The translations under genes were made by a program, and so were the position numbers. From ZC4RG29 sp964521255 (GTDB taxonomy: Bacteria; Bacteroidota; Bacteroidia; Cytophagales; Cyclobacteriaceae): 64,000 nucleotides of DNA. A model generated the notes under the pieces. That model was not told the DNA's origin. It did no database searches and saw only the letters and a program-made list of their open reading frames with translations. The stretch is from NCBI GenBank assembly GCA_964521255.1, contig CAZFRM010000021.1:16483-80482 (forward strand). The letters run 5' to 3'. Of this stretch, positions 54,127 through 62,213 are shown piece after piece. Each line of letters begins with the position of its first letter. The first letter of the stretch is position 1.

Positions 54127-55710
54127 ATGAGAGGGTCGATCAACTCTAAGGTGATGCTTACCGTGGCATTATTTTGTTTGCTGATTTTAAACACTTTAGC
54201 TCAATCTCCTCAGGTGAAAATAGAAAATGGAATTATTGAAGGTATTGCTGATTCTCAAGCCGGACTGGAATTGTATTTAGGTGTTCCATTTGCAAAACCT
54301 CCTGTTGGTGATTTAAGATGGAGAGCGCCTCAACCCCTTGAGAATTGGGTAGGTGTGCGACAAACAAAAGCTTTCGGCCCGAGTGCCAAACAAATAAATA
54401 TATTTGGCGACATGATTTATCGCTCTAATGGAACAAGCGAAGACTGTCTCTACCTAAACGTTTGGACTCCGGCCAAAAAAGTTACGAAAGGGCTACCTGT
54501 TCTTGTCTATTTTTATGGTGGTGGTTTTGTCGCAGGTGATGGATCTGAACCTCGCTATGATGGTGCCAGCACGGCCAGGAGAGGTGTTGTGGTAGTAACC
54601 GTGAATTACAGGTTGAGCATCTTTGGTTTCTTTGCACACCCTGAGCTTAGTAAAGAAGCGCCCTATAAGGCATCTGGCAATTATGGATTACTCGATCAGC
54701 ATGAAGCGCTTAAGTGGGTTCAAAAAAACATTGCCGCTTTTGGAGGTGATCCAAAACGGGTTACCATCGCCGGAGAGTCGGCGGGTTCAATTTCAGTAAG
54801 TGCACAAATGGCATCACCGTTATCCAGGAACCTTATAGCGGGTGCAATAGGGGAAAGCGGAGCGGGAATTAAACCAACACTTCCACCCATTCCATTGGCG
54901 GAAGCCGAGCAGAACGGGCTTGAGTTTGCAGAAAAGTCAGGTTATCGAACCCTTGCTCAGCTTCGTGCGCTTAGTACTGATGAGCTATTTGATGTTTACT
55001 CAAAATCAAAACGTTTTGGATTCCCTTTGGTAATTGATAACTATTTCTTTCCCGGAACAATCACAGAAATCTTCAACGAGAAAAAACAGGCACACGTGCC
55101 GCTGCTTGTTGGATGGAACTCCGCTGAAATTGATGGTATGGGATTTATGCAGGGATTACCTTATACAAAAGAGAATTTCGTCAGCAAAGTGAAAGAGGTG
55201 TACCCTGAAGAATATGAAGAAGCGCTAAAAGTCCTTCCGCACAGTACGGTAAAGGAAGTGGAGTGGTCAGCTACCAATCTTGCATCAGACCGGTTTATTG
55301 CCTATAGCGCCTGGAAGTGGTTCGACCTGCATCGTAAGAACAGCAATCAAAAAGTGTATCGATATTTATACAGTAAACTTCGTCCACCCAGGGTTGGTGA
55401 AGCAGGCACGGTGACCACGGCCATTGGAGCTCCTCATGCCTGTGAAATTGAATATTGTCTCGGCAATCTTGATCTCATCAAAGAATTTGCCTGGACTAAA
55501 GAGGATTACAAGGTCTCTGAAACAATGCAGAATTACTTTGTCAACTTTATAAAAACAGGAGATCCCAATGGAAACAATTTACCGGAATGGCCCGCCGCAA
55601 AACCAACGGATGTCAATCCACCGGTAATGATTTTTGATGTCGAATCAAAAGCAGTGATTAAGGATGATGCACGTTATCAGTTCCTGGATAAATCCTATGG
55701 AAACAATTGA
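54127..55710 (+). CDS. Type B carboxylesterase/lipase, exported
   Basis: A 527-residue alpha/beta hydrolase with a signal peptide (to T-L-A-Q). It has the type B pattern: L-G-V-P-F-A-K-P-P-V-G, E-D-C-L-Y-L-N-V-W, oxyanion G-G-G-F, and the nucleophile Ser218 in A-G-E-S-A-G-S. A Glu sits in N-S-A-E-I-D-G and the His in G-A-P-H-A-C-E-I-E-Y, completing a Ser-Glu-His triad. It hydrolyses ester substrates in the periplasm or outside; the natural substrate is unknown. It follows the M20 gene by 85 bases. Confidence 0.93.
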   Translation: MRGSINSKVMLTVALFCLLILNTLAQSPQVKIENGIIEGIADSQAGLELYLGVPFAKPPVGDLRWRAPQPLENWVGVRQTKAFGPSAKQINIFGDMIYRSNGTSEDCLYLNVWTPAKKVTKGLPVLVYFYGGGFVAGDGSEPRYDGASTARRGVVVVTVNYRLSIFGFFAHPELSKEAPYKASGNYGLLDQHEALKWVQKNIAAFGGDPKRVTIAGESAGSISVSAQMASPLSRNLIAGAIGESGAGIKPTLPPIPLAEAEQNGLEFAEKSGYRTLAQLRALSTDELFDVYSKSKRFGFPLVIDNYFFPGTITEIFNEKKQAHVPLLVGWNSAEIDGMGFMQGLPYTKENFVSKVKEVYPEEYEEALKVLPHSTVKEVEWSATNLASDRFIAYSAWKWFDLHRKNSNQKVYRYLYSKLRPPRVGEAGTVTTAIGAPHACEIEYCLGNLDLIKEFAWTKEDYKVSETMQNYFVNFIKTGDPNGNNLPEWPAAKPTDVNPPVMIFDVESKAVIKDDARYQFLDKSYGNN

Positions 55711-56015
55711 TTGGAGGGTGGGGATGTTAAAACTGACTTTCGGGTGATAGCTATGCAGAAGCCTTCAAGTGTGTTTAACATAATATAAATTATATTACTC
55801 GCCCCAACCGCTTGCACGGCCCACATCAGCCGCACGGTGCCTGCGACTTGAAAGCTGCTACCATTGTTCCCGGAAAGCCCCGCACAACCCCACACCGTCC
55901 GACAACTGGCGATAACGTTGTGATCGTCAGACAAGATAAAAGCAGTTTTGAATTGTTTCAGCAAGCTGGTCGAGCTTTGATAATGGACGGAGTTCTGACC
56001 AGGCGTTGCTCATGC
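55711..56015. other. GC-rich filler with toxin-gene debris
   Basis: About 300 bases with no gene. The part 55800-55930 is clearly more GC-rich than its surroundings and resembles nothing I recognise. Its end, 55961-55993, repeats the 3' end of the RES toxin gene. The stretch looks like an assembly of fragments at a toxin-antitoxin hotspot. Confidence 0.4.
55961..55993 (-). pseudogene. Duplicated 3' end of a RES toxin gene
   Basis: 33 bases match 56686-56718 with only 2 mismatches. In the intact copy these bases encode residues P-L-S-K-L-D-Q-L-A near the C-terminus of the RES toxin. The copy has no open frame of its own and lies just beyond the PIN toxin gene. Confidence 0.7.
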
Positions 56016-56423
56016 CTAAAAACGAAGCACATCCCTGAATTCATCCAACGAAATGACATTGACTTTTGGAAAGTCTGTTCTTTTTAAAACATTAAAATCC
56101 TTGTCGTTTGTTACAAGGTAATCTGCATTAACCGATATGGCCAAGTCTGCAAACTTGTTGTCATCGGGATCGGCTTCAATTAACTGCCATTTAAAAAATG
56201 GCTCAGCAAAGATTACATTAGGAGCAACACTTAGTATTTTTAATACTAAAGTGGCTGTTTTGCCAGAGTACATGTCTGTAATCTTTTCTTCATACTCTGT
56301 CAAAATTTCGTTGCTAACTGCCCATTCAAAACGCTCGCTCTTGAATGCTTCGGATAACCAATAGTGTGGACTTTGAGGCGGGATTGACGTCAGCAGGCAA
56401 TTCGTGTCTATGACAGCTAACAT
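56016..56423 (-). CDS. PIN-domain toxin (putative ribonuclease)
   Basis: A 135-residue PIN protein of the COG1569 kind. Acidic active-site residues are D6 (V-I-D-T-N), E43 (L-T-E-Y), D88/D93 (D-D-N-K-F-A-D) and D107 (V-T-N-D-K-D-F), all in the expected places. Such toxins cut RNA and are held by a small partner. Its ATG overlaps the stop of the preceding 70-residue gene (TAATG), the typical antitoxin-toxin coupling. Confidence 0.9.
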   Translation of the reverse strand: MLAVIDTNCLLTSIPPQSPHYWLSEAFKSERFEWAVSNEILTEYEEKITDMYSGKTATLVLKILSVAPNVIFAEPFFKWQLIEADPDDNKFADLAISVNADYLVTNDKDFNVLKRTDFPKVNVISLDEFRDVLRF

Positions 56424-56635
56424 TAGCTCTTGCTGTTGAGCATGTCGTTAAAATCCTTTTCGATATAGCCTTTTTCAGCAACTACTTTTTTAAGTTCTTC
56501 ACTTAAGGCTTGCGTATAGTGATCTACCAACAGTCTCTTTATTTGCAGAGTTTCCTCTTCACTCATTGGCCTGTTAAATAACCTGAGCAAACTTACTTGT
56601 ACAGGATTAAGTTCGGTATGTTGATTAATTTCCAT
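56423..56635 (-). CDS. Probable antitoxin of the PIN toxin
   Basis: Start placed at ATG 56635 (M-E-I-N-Q-H-T-E-L), giving 70 residues. The longer frame from 56728 runs back into the RES gene and is not expected. The product is charged and helical, with repeated short segments (V-S-L-L-R-L-F, I-K-R-L-L-V-D-H-Y, L-S-E-E-L-K-K-V). Relatives paired with COG1569 PIN toxins look like this. There is no recognisable DNA-binding domain. Confidence 0.75.
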   Translation of the reverse strand: MEINQHTELNPVQVSLLRLFNRPMSEEETLQIKRLLVDHYTQALSEELKKVVAEKGYIEKDFNDMLNSKS

Positions 56636-56675
56636 ATCAATTTTTTTACAAAAATACGGATTATGAGCATAATCT

Positions 56676-57164
56676 TCAATGCTCTGCAAGCTGATCGAGC
56701 TTTGACAATGGACGGAGTCGGGGATCAAAAACCATCACCTGCTCCTTGATTTTAAATTGTCCCAGGTCGAAAGCACTGGCATTGAGGATAACATTGGCTT
56801 CGTGGGGGTTTACGATGCTGGGGACAATAAAGCCCAAACGTGCGGGGTTATTGAACAATTCAGCACCTTTTGCCTGGCTGTCCTGGAATGAGAATTTACT
56901 AAAGCCAATTCGATTGGTGGCGACATCATTTCTCAAATCCAGGATATCCTTGTCAGGCACATCAAGGGTTATCAGCTCAAAATTTTCATCATAGAGATAT
57001 TTGTATTTCTGGATGTTTGCAATCACCTCAAGGATTGCGAGGGAGCTGGTCGAGGCTGTATAGAGGGCTCTGTGCCGGTTTGTGTTCCAGCGTCCCGGAT
57101 AGAGCCGAGCGCCTTCCCCGTCAAGTGTATTGAAGCGTTGTTTTGCCAACCGGTATACGATCAT
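56676..57164 (-). CDS. RES-domain toxin
   Basis: A 162-residue RES family protein. Conserved features are the Y-R-L start, the G-x-R-x-Y-P-G-R-W-N segment (Arg25), and Y-T-A-S-T-S-S-L-A-I-L-E-V (Ser and Glu46). Further on is S-I-V-N-P-H-E-A-N-V-I-L-N. Known RES toxins degrade NAD+ by phosphorolysis or ADP-ribosylate targets. Its start overlaps the end of the Xre antitoxin gene by 4 bases, so translation is coupled. Confidence 0.92.
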   Translation of the reverse strand: MIVYRLAKQRFNTLDGEGARLYPGRWNTNRHRALYTASTSSLAILEVIANIQKYKYLYDENFELITLDVPDKDILDLRNDVATNRIGFSKFSFQDSQAKGAELFNNPARLGFIVPSIVNPHEANVILNASAFDLGQFKIKEQVMVFDPRLRPLSKLDQLAEH

Positions 57165-57604
57165 GAGTATACGCCGTATTGAATGCGGCCAAGCAATTGT
57201 TTGACTTGCTCCATGCCGATAAAATTGGTCATTATGTACATGGGAGATTTACCGTTCAGCGGTGCAAGTGGTTCGTTCAACCATTCTTTGAAATTCCCTT
57301 CGTTACCATTGAAAACATCAAGCCCAAAATCCCATATTTCGCGAAGCTTTACCAGGCGCTCAGAGGCGGTGGTATTTAATAGATCACTTTGTTTCTTGTC
57401 TTGAAGATAACGGGTACTTACCCCAAGGATATCTGCAATTTCAGTCTGGGAGAGCCCGGTTTCCTTTTGAACAACAACATACATTTTTGCAGGGAGGCCT
57501 ATATTAACAGCTTCAACCAGCTCTACTGCTGACAGCCTTTTGGTTTGGTCACCAATACCAACAACCTTAGTGCCTTTTTTTTTAGATAAAACCTTGCTAG
57601 CCAT
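57161..57604 (-). CDS. Xre/MbcA/ParS-type antitoxin of the RES toxin
   Basis: A 147-residue protein. The N-terminal Xre-like HTH is A-K-M-Y-V-V-V-Q-K-E-T-G-L-S-Q-T-E-I-A-D. The C-terminal DUF2384 region (F-N-G-N-E-G-N-F-K-E-W-L-N-E-P, L-N-G-K-S-P-M-Y, G-M-E-Q-V-K-Q-L-L-G-R-I-Q-Y-G) binds and blocks the RES toxin. It is first in the pair and has a dyad directly upstream for autoregulation. Confidence 0.92.
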   Translation of the reverse strand: MASKVLSKKKGTKVVGIGDQTKRLSAVELVEAVNIGLPAKMYVVVQKETGLSQTEIADILGVSTRYLQDKKQSDLLNTTASERLVKLREIWDFGLDVFNGNEGNFKEWLNEPLAPLNGKSPMYIMTNFIGMEQVKQLLGRIQYGVYS

Positions 57605-57611
57605 AGGTGCG

Positions 57612-57640
57612 AATTATTTCATGTAAATATACGAATAATT
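57612..57640 (-). promoter_or_regulatory. Candidate autoregulatory operator of the RES/Xre pair
   Basis: A perfect 7-base inverted repeat AATTATT-N15-AATAATT lies 8 bases before the antitoxin start. It is placed where an Xre-type antitoxin would repress its own promoter. Confidence 0.5.
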
Positions 57641-57651
57641 TCTGTAACGGA

Positions 57652-57854
57652 TTATGTAAAGAGAAATAAAGTATCCGGGTTAAAATCAATGGTGGTCGCT
57701 AAAAAATCAGGTTCCAATTGCCTCAGCCCATCAACAAATACTCCGGTCCACACCTTCATCTGCCAAAAATTTCATATAGCAACCGGGTAGGTCTTCTCCC
57801 CTTTCAGGCTTCTGCTGCGAAAGCCAATGCAGCAGAAACAGCTTCCTTAGTCAG
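57652..57854 (-). pseudogene. Remnant of a DUF433/DUF5615-type toxin-antitoxin pair
   Basis: On the minus strand, L-T-K-E-A-V-S-A-A-L-A-F-A-A-E-A, then after one frameshift K-G-E-K-T-Y-P-V-A-I and a TGA overlapping an ATG, resembles the end of a DUF433 antitoxin. From ATG 57775 M-K-F-L-A-D-E-G-V-D-R, then after another frameshift V-F-V-D-G-L-R-Q-L-E-P-D-F, is the N-terminus of a DUF5615 PIN-like toxin, with the family's M-K-F-L-A-D-E start. It ends after about 40 codons instead of about 110. Dead, but the gene order and ATGA overlap are those of the known pair. Confidence 0.55.
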
Positions 57855-57954
57855 TCAAGTGTGCAGAAAAAAATATAAATAAAAATTTTACCACGACACA
57901 GTTTGGCGCACTGACTTGACACCTTTGCTGACAGAATTCAAATTTTTACAGCAA

Positions 57955-60303
57955 ATGAAAAGAGTAAACGAAATCAATAAAATGACCACATTTTGTCATT
58001 TGCACGTACATTCTCACTATTCGGTGTTGCAAGCCACACCAGATATAAAACGCCTTATCAAAAAAGCGAAAGAAGACAATATGTCTGCCGTGGCATTGAC
58101 TGATTTAGGCAATATGTATGGTGCTTTTAAGTTTGTGCGCGAAGCATTGGATAATCAGATTAAACCAATTGTTGGCTGTGAATTTTTTGTTCAGAAAACG
58201 AAAGACAATCCCGATAAAAAATACAATCAAGTATTGTTAGCCAAAAACAAAACCGGCTATCACAACTTAGCAAAGTTAAGTTCACTTGGTTTTATTGAAG
58301 GTCTTCACAAAGAGCGAATCATTCAATACAAAGAAGGGTTAATCGCAACCACCGGAAGTTTGAGCAGTGAAATTCCACATCTTATATTGAATGCAGACGA
58401 GCAACAAGCCGAAGAAGCCTTTAACTGGTGGTTGAATGTTTTTGGTGAGGATTTTTATATCGAATTAAACCGGCATGGCATTCCCGAAGAAGACCGCGTC
58501 AATCAAGCCTTGCTTCGTTTGGCTGAAAAGTATAATGTAAAATATTTTGCCGCGAGTGAAACCTATTATCTCGAAAAAGAAGAAGCCAACGCGCTCGATG
58601 TTTTGCTGTGTATAAAAGAAGGCGAGCTTCAATCTACACCGATTGGTCACGGGCGTGGCACACGTTATGGTTTGCCTAATCACGAATTTTATCTCAAGTC
58701 GCAGGACGAGATGAAACAACTCTTCCGCGATTTACCTATGGCCATTACTACCATTACAGAAATTGTAAACAAGATTGAAACGTACGAAATCAAACGCAAT
58801 GTATTGTTGCCTAAGTTTGATATTCCAAAAGAATTTGAAACCGAAGATGATTACCTGCGTCATCTAACGTACGAAGGCGCGAAGAAAAATTACGGTGAAA
58901 TCACTGATGTGGTTCGCGAACGTTTGGTTTTTGAATTGGAAACTATTAGGAAGACAGGTTATTCCGGCTACTTCCTCATCGTGCAGAATATCACTAATAA
59001 AGCAAAAGAACTCGGTGTGCGTGTTGGTCCTGGGCGTAGTTCGGTTGCGGGTTCGGCTGTCGCGTATTGTATTGGTATCACTAACGTTGAACCGATTAAA
59101 TACAATTTACTGTTCGAACGTTTCTTAAATCCCGACAGCGTATCGTTGCCCGATATTGATATTGACTTTGATGATGAAGGCCGTGATAAAATATTGAAGT
59201 ATGTGATTGACAAATACGGTTCTACACAGGTATCGCAAATCATAACGTATGGCATTATGACGGCCAGGTCGGCCATACGCGATTGTGCACGTGTGATGGA
59301 ATTGCCTTTAGCTGAATCAAACTTGCTCATCAAAATGGTTCCTGAAAGACCGGGAACTACTTTAGCCAATGCGTTTGAAGAAGTAAAAGAACTCAACGAG
59401 ATTAAAAATGGAACTGATAAACGTGCCAAAGTATTGAGGCAGGCGGTTATCCTTGAAGGTTCACTGCGTAACACAGGCATACACGCTTGTGGTGTGATTA
59501 TCGCGCCTGAAAATTTAACGAACCTTGTTCCTGTTGCTATTGCGAAAGACTCTGAAATGTTGGTTACACAGTTTGATAACAGCGTGGTAGAAAGTGCTGG
59601 ACTTTTGAAAATGGATTTTTTGGGATTGACCACGCTCACCATCATCAAAACAGCATTGGCGAACATCAGGAAGCGGTACAACATTGACATTAATATAGAC
59701 AACGTGCCGCTTGATGATTTGAAGACATATCAGCTTTATCAACAGGGCGATACTACGGGCACGTTCCAGTTTGAAAGTGAAAGAATGCAAAATTATTTAC
59801 GCCAGCTCAAGCCTGATAAGTTTGAAGATCTGATCGTCATGAACGCCCTGTACCGGCCGGGGCCGATGAAATACATTCCCACGTTCATTAACCGGAAGCA
59901 CGGGCTTGAACCGATCAAATACGACCTGCCCGAAATGGAAGAATTCTTAGCCGAAACATACGGCATCACCGTTTACCAGGAGCAAGTGATGTTACTTTCT
60001 CAAAAGTTGGCCAGCTTCAACAAAGGCGAGTCCGATGTGTTGCGTAAAGCGATGAGTAAAAAACAAAAAGATGTTCTCGATAAAATGAAAGTTAAGTTCA
60101 TTGAAGGCTGCAAGAAAAACGGACACGATAAAAATACTTGTGAAAAAATCTGGACAGATTGGGAAGTGTTTGCTCAAAATGCGTTCAACAAATCGCATTC
60201 CACTTGTTATTCGTTGATTGCATATCACACCGCTTATCTCAAAGCCAACTATCCTGCGGAATACATGGCTGCGGTGTCAACTCATAGAGGGCAACAATAT
60301 TAA
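57955..60303 (+). CDS. C-terminally truncated DNA polymerase III alpha subunit (DnaE-like)
   Basis: Start at ATG 57955 or, by family N-terminus, ATG 57982 (M-T-T-F-C-H-L-H-V-H-S-H-Y-S). The 782 residues contain the PHP domain (H-L-H-V-H-S, A-L-T-D-L-G-N-M-Y-G) and the polymerase palm with P-D-I-D-I-D-F-D-D-E-G-R-D (catalytic Asp pair near 399-401) and K-M-D-F-L-G-L (third Asp near 552). The fingers (Y-R-P-G-P-M, N-K-S-H-S-T-C-Y-S) are also there. It stops right after A-E-Y-M-A-A-V, where family members continue for 350 or more residues (beta-binding, OB, tau-binding parts). All catalytic residues remain, so it may be a retained, clamp-independent form or simply a truncated copy. Next gene is 3 bases away. 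Confidence 0.88.
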   Translation: MKRVNEINKMTTFCHLHVHSHYSVLQATPDIKRLIKKAKEDNMSAVALTDLGNMYGAFKFVREALDNQIKPIVGCEFFVQKTKDNPDKKYNQVLLAKNKTGYHNLAKLSSLGFIEGLHKERIIQYKEGLIATTGSLSSEIPHLILNADEQQAEEAFNWWLNVFGEDFYIELNRHGIPEEDRVNQALLRLAEKYNVKYFAASETYYLEKEEANALDVLLCIKEGELQSTPIGHGRGTRYGLPNHEFYLKSQDEMKQLFRDLPMAITTITEIVNKIETYEIKRNVLLPKFDIPKEFETEDDYLRHLTYEGAKKNYGEITDVVRERLVFELETIRKTGYSGYFLIVQNITNKAKELGVRVGPGRSSVAGSAVAYCIGITNVEPIKYNLLFERFLNPDSVSLPDIDIDFDDEGRDKILKYVIDKYGSTQVSQIITYGIMTARSAIRDCARVMELPLAESNLLIKMVPERPGTTLANAFEEVKELNEIKNGTDKRAKVLRQAVILEGSLRNTGIHACGVIIAPENLTNLVPVAIAKDSEMLVTQFDNSVVESAGLLKMDFLGLTTLTIIKTALANIRKRYNIDINIDNVPLDDLKTYQLYQQGDTTGTFQFESERMQNYLRQLKPDKFEDLIVMNALYRPGPMKYIPTFINRKHGLEPIKYDLPEMEEFLAETYGITVYQEQVMLLSQKLASFNKGESDVLRKAMSKKQKDVLDKMKVKFIEGCKKNGHDKNTCEKIWTDWEVFAQNAFNKSHSTCYSLIAYHTAYLKANYPAEYMAAVSTHRGQQY

Positions 60304-60306
60304 GTT

Positions 60307-61362
60307 ATGCGCATACTTCACATTTCTGACACGCATGGTAAACACCATTTGTTAAAAAACTTACCGGAAGCCGATGTTATCATTCATTCGGGCGATGTTT
60401 CGTTTTCAGACACAGAAAATGAAGTGTTGGAATTTTTGACTTGGTTTTTCGATTTGGATTATCTGCATAAAATTTTCGTAGCGGGCAATCACGATGATTG
60501 TTTGTATGGCAGGCAAATCAAAAACCTGCCCAACAACTGCTATTATCTTTGTTATTCGGGAGTTGAAATTGAAGGTGTGAAATTTTGGGGCGTTCCACTT
60601 TTTACGTCTGATCACAAACGCATAGAACCATTAATGAAACAAATTCCTGAAAACATAGGCGTGTTGATTTCTCACAGTCCGCCCTACGGAATTTTAGATT
60701 TTGAAAATGAAATCAATAACGGTAGTATCGATTTACTTCAAACCGTTCTTAAAATAAAACCTACATATCATTTATTCGGACATATACATAAGGCTTATGG
60801 CATTGAAAAGTCCAATGACACCATTTTTGTAAATGCCTCATTGGTGAATGAAAAAAATGATATAGTGAACAAGCCAGTTTTGGTATTGATGTCATCGCCA
60901 TTTCAAGAAACCAGGCCACACATACCAGAAGGTTTTTCCAATTGCGTAAAAAATGTGATTGCGTTGAGTAAAGAAGAAGCATTTCGGTTAGGTCATGACG
61001 CTGTTGATGCAGAACATTTAATTCTTGGAATAATTAGCGAGGGCGAAGGTGTGGCTGTAATGTTGTTGAAAAAATTGGGAGTGCCGTTGGAACAATTACG
61101 TGGCGAAATCGAAAAGGAGTCGAAGAAGATAACCGTGCACAAAATCAGAAACGTGACGGGTATTCCGCTATCACGTACATCCGAAAAAGTGTTGAAAATC
61201 AGTTACCTCGAAGCGAAAATTTTTAAAGCGCAGTTGATAGGCACAGAACATCTGTTGCTTTCTATCCTGCGCGGCCCTGATAATTTAGCAACTCAAATTT
61301 TAATTAAATTCAATGTGACTTACGATGTAGTAAAAGAACGGTTGGAAGACATGAGTATGTGA
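60307..61362 (+). CDS. Metallophosphoesterase fused to a ClpC-type N domain
   Basis: A 351-residue fusion. Residues 1-200 are a calcineurin-like phosphoesterase with all metal ligands: D8 and H10 (I-S-D-T-H-G), D30 (H-S-G-D), N61-H62 (A-G-N-H-D-D), H123 (I-S-H-S-P) and H159/H161 (F-G-H-I-H). Residues about 210-348 are the double Clp N repeat (V-I-A-L-S-K-E-E-A-F-R-L-G-H, A-E-H-L-I-L-G-I, G-E-G-V-A-V; then L-K-I-S-Y-L-E-A-K-I-F, G-T-E-H-L-L-L-S-I-L-R). It closely resembles ClpC of Bacteroidota but has no ATPase modules. The Clp N domain recruits adaptors or substrates, so the fusion may bring phosphoesterase activity to ClpC partners. Likely cotranscribed with the truncated dnaE and the nuclease operon. 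Confidence 0.9.
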   Translation: MRILHISDTHGKHHLLKNLPEADVIIHSGDVSFSDTENEVLEFLTWFFDLDYLHKIFVAGNHDDCLYGRQIKNLPNNCYYLCYSGVEIEGVKFWGVPLFTSDHKRIEPLMKQIPENIGVLISHSPPYGILDFENEINNGSIDLLQTVLKIKPTYHLFGHIHKAYGIEKSNDTIFVNASLVNEKNDIVNKPVLVLMSSPFQETRPHIPEGFSNCVKNVIALSKEEAFRLGHDAVDAEHLILGIISEGEGVAVMLLKKLGVPLEQLRGEIEKESKKITVHKIRNVTGIPLSRTSEKVLKISYLEAKIFKAQLIGTEHLLLSILRGPDNLATQILIKFNVTYDVVKERLEDMSM

Positions 61363-61396
61363 ATAAACCGAGATTGTTGGAGATTTAGGAAATAAA

Positions 61397-62212
61397 ATGA
61401 TAAAGTATATGAATTCTAATCAAACGCCTGCAAAATTTCGCCAAAGGGATATTCCTGTGACGGAACTTAGATGTTTTTATAACACTCTTAAAAATTTTAG
61501 CTCCGAAACACAGTTAAATATTTCAAAGGATTTTAATAGAAAGGAAAATTTTAAAAAATTATGCAACTTATATAATGACAGTAAAAAGCATTTTTCAGAA
61601 AAATATGATAATTCAGATGAATCATTTTTAAGTGACAATTCTGAAAAAAGGAAAAAGATACCCCCTATACCTAAAATTATCAACTCAACTGTTGATGCAG
61701 TTGCTTTTTTTGAAAGTGTTGATATTGTACCTGTTGATAATAACAAACACCTTAATTTTAAATATGTTGAAAGAGAGGTAAGTACGATAAGAACAACAAA
61801 AGCAACTTTTAATTCTGGCAAATCTGGCAAATCATCAGGTACAGGAGGGCTTGATTTTATTGGTCTAAATTCAACCGATAGATTACCTATTCTTGGAGAA
61901 GTCAAAATTGACTCAGATAAGAATGTGTTTTATGCACTAATTCAATTGTTAACATACCTTTCCGAAATCTGCACAGCAAATCAAATTAAACGAATCAATA
62001 ATTCTAATCTATTTGGAAAAAATGTAGAATTTAATCTAAATCCTAAATTCTACTTATACATACTGTTAACGGAGTTAAAAGGAGAACATAAAAGGATATT
62101 TTTAGAAACGACTAAACTTGCGGAGAATTTAAAAAAAGAAATTTCTGAAATTCAAGATATTGTTTTCCTTAAACTGGATAAAGAAATCAAAAGAGTCAAT
62201 CAAATAATTTAA
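61397..62212 (+). CDS. PD-(D/E)XK nuclease-like protein A, unknown family
   Basis: A 271-residue protein, visibly AT-rich and Lys/Asn-rich; ATG 61397 or 61409 may start it. The only recognisable region is 150-190: G-G-L-D153-F-I-G-L-N, then P-I-L-G-E168-V-K170 and A-L-I-Q183-L-L-T-Y. This has the spacing of a PD-(D/E)XK active site with a following Q helix. The N-terminal 130 residues are charged and match nothing I know; they could recognise DNA or a partner. It is separated from the phosphoesterase fusion by 34 bases and from the next gene by one base. Function as a nuclease is inferred. Confidence 0.7.
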   Translation: MIKYMNSNQTPAKFRQRDIPVTELRCFYNTLKNFSSETQLNISKDFNRKENFKKLCNLYNDSKKHFSEKYDNSDESFLSDNSEKRKKIPPIPKIINSTVDAVAFFESVDIVPVDNNKHLNFKYVEREVSTIRTTKATFNSGKSGKSSGTGGLDFIGLNSTDRLPILGEVKIDSDKNVFYALIQLLTYLSEICTANQIKRINNSNLFGKNVEFNLNPKFYLYILLTELKGEHKRIFLETTKLAENLKKEISEIQDIVFLKLDKEIKRVNQII

Positions 62213-62213
62213 C

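Noticed and set aside
55800..55935. GC-rich stretch ending in GATAACGTTG as a possible integron attC site
   Set aside because: No matching inverse core site or integrase was seen, and the fold symmetry expected of attC could not be found.
58968..59702. A 244-residue minus-strand frame inside the dnaE-like gene
   Set aside because: It is the antisense of a strongly conserved polymerase core and shows no family features.
60307..61362. Reading the phosphoesterase as an SbcD-like repair nuclease
   Set aside because: There is no SbcC-like partner, and the length and ligand spacing fit small general metallophosphoesterases better.
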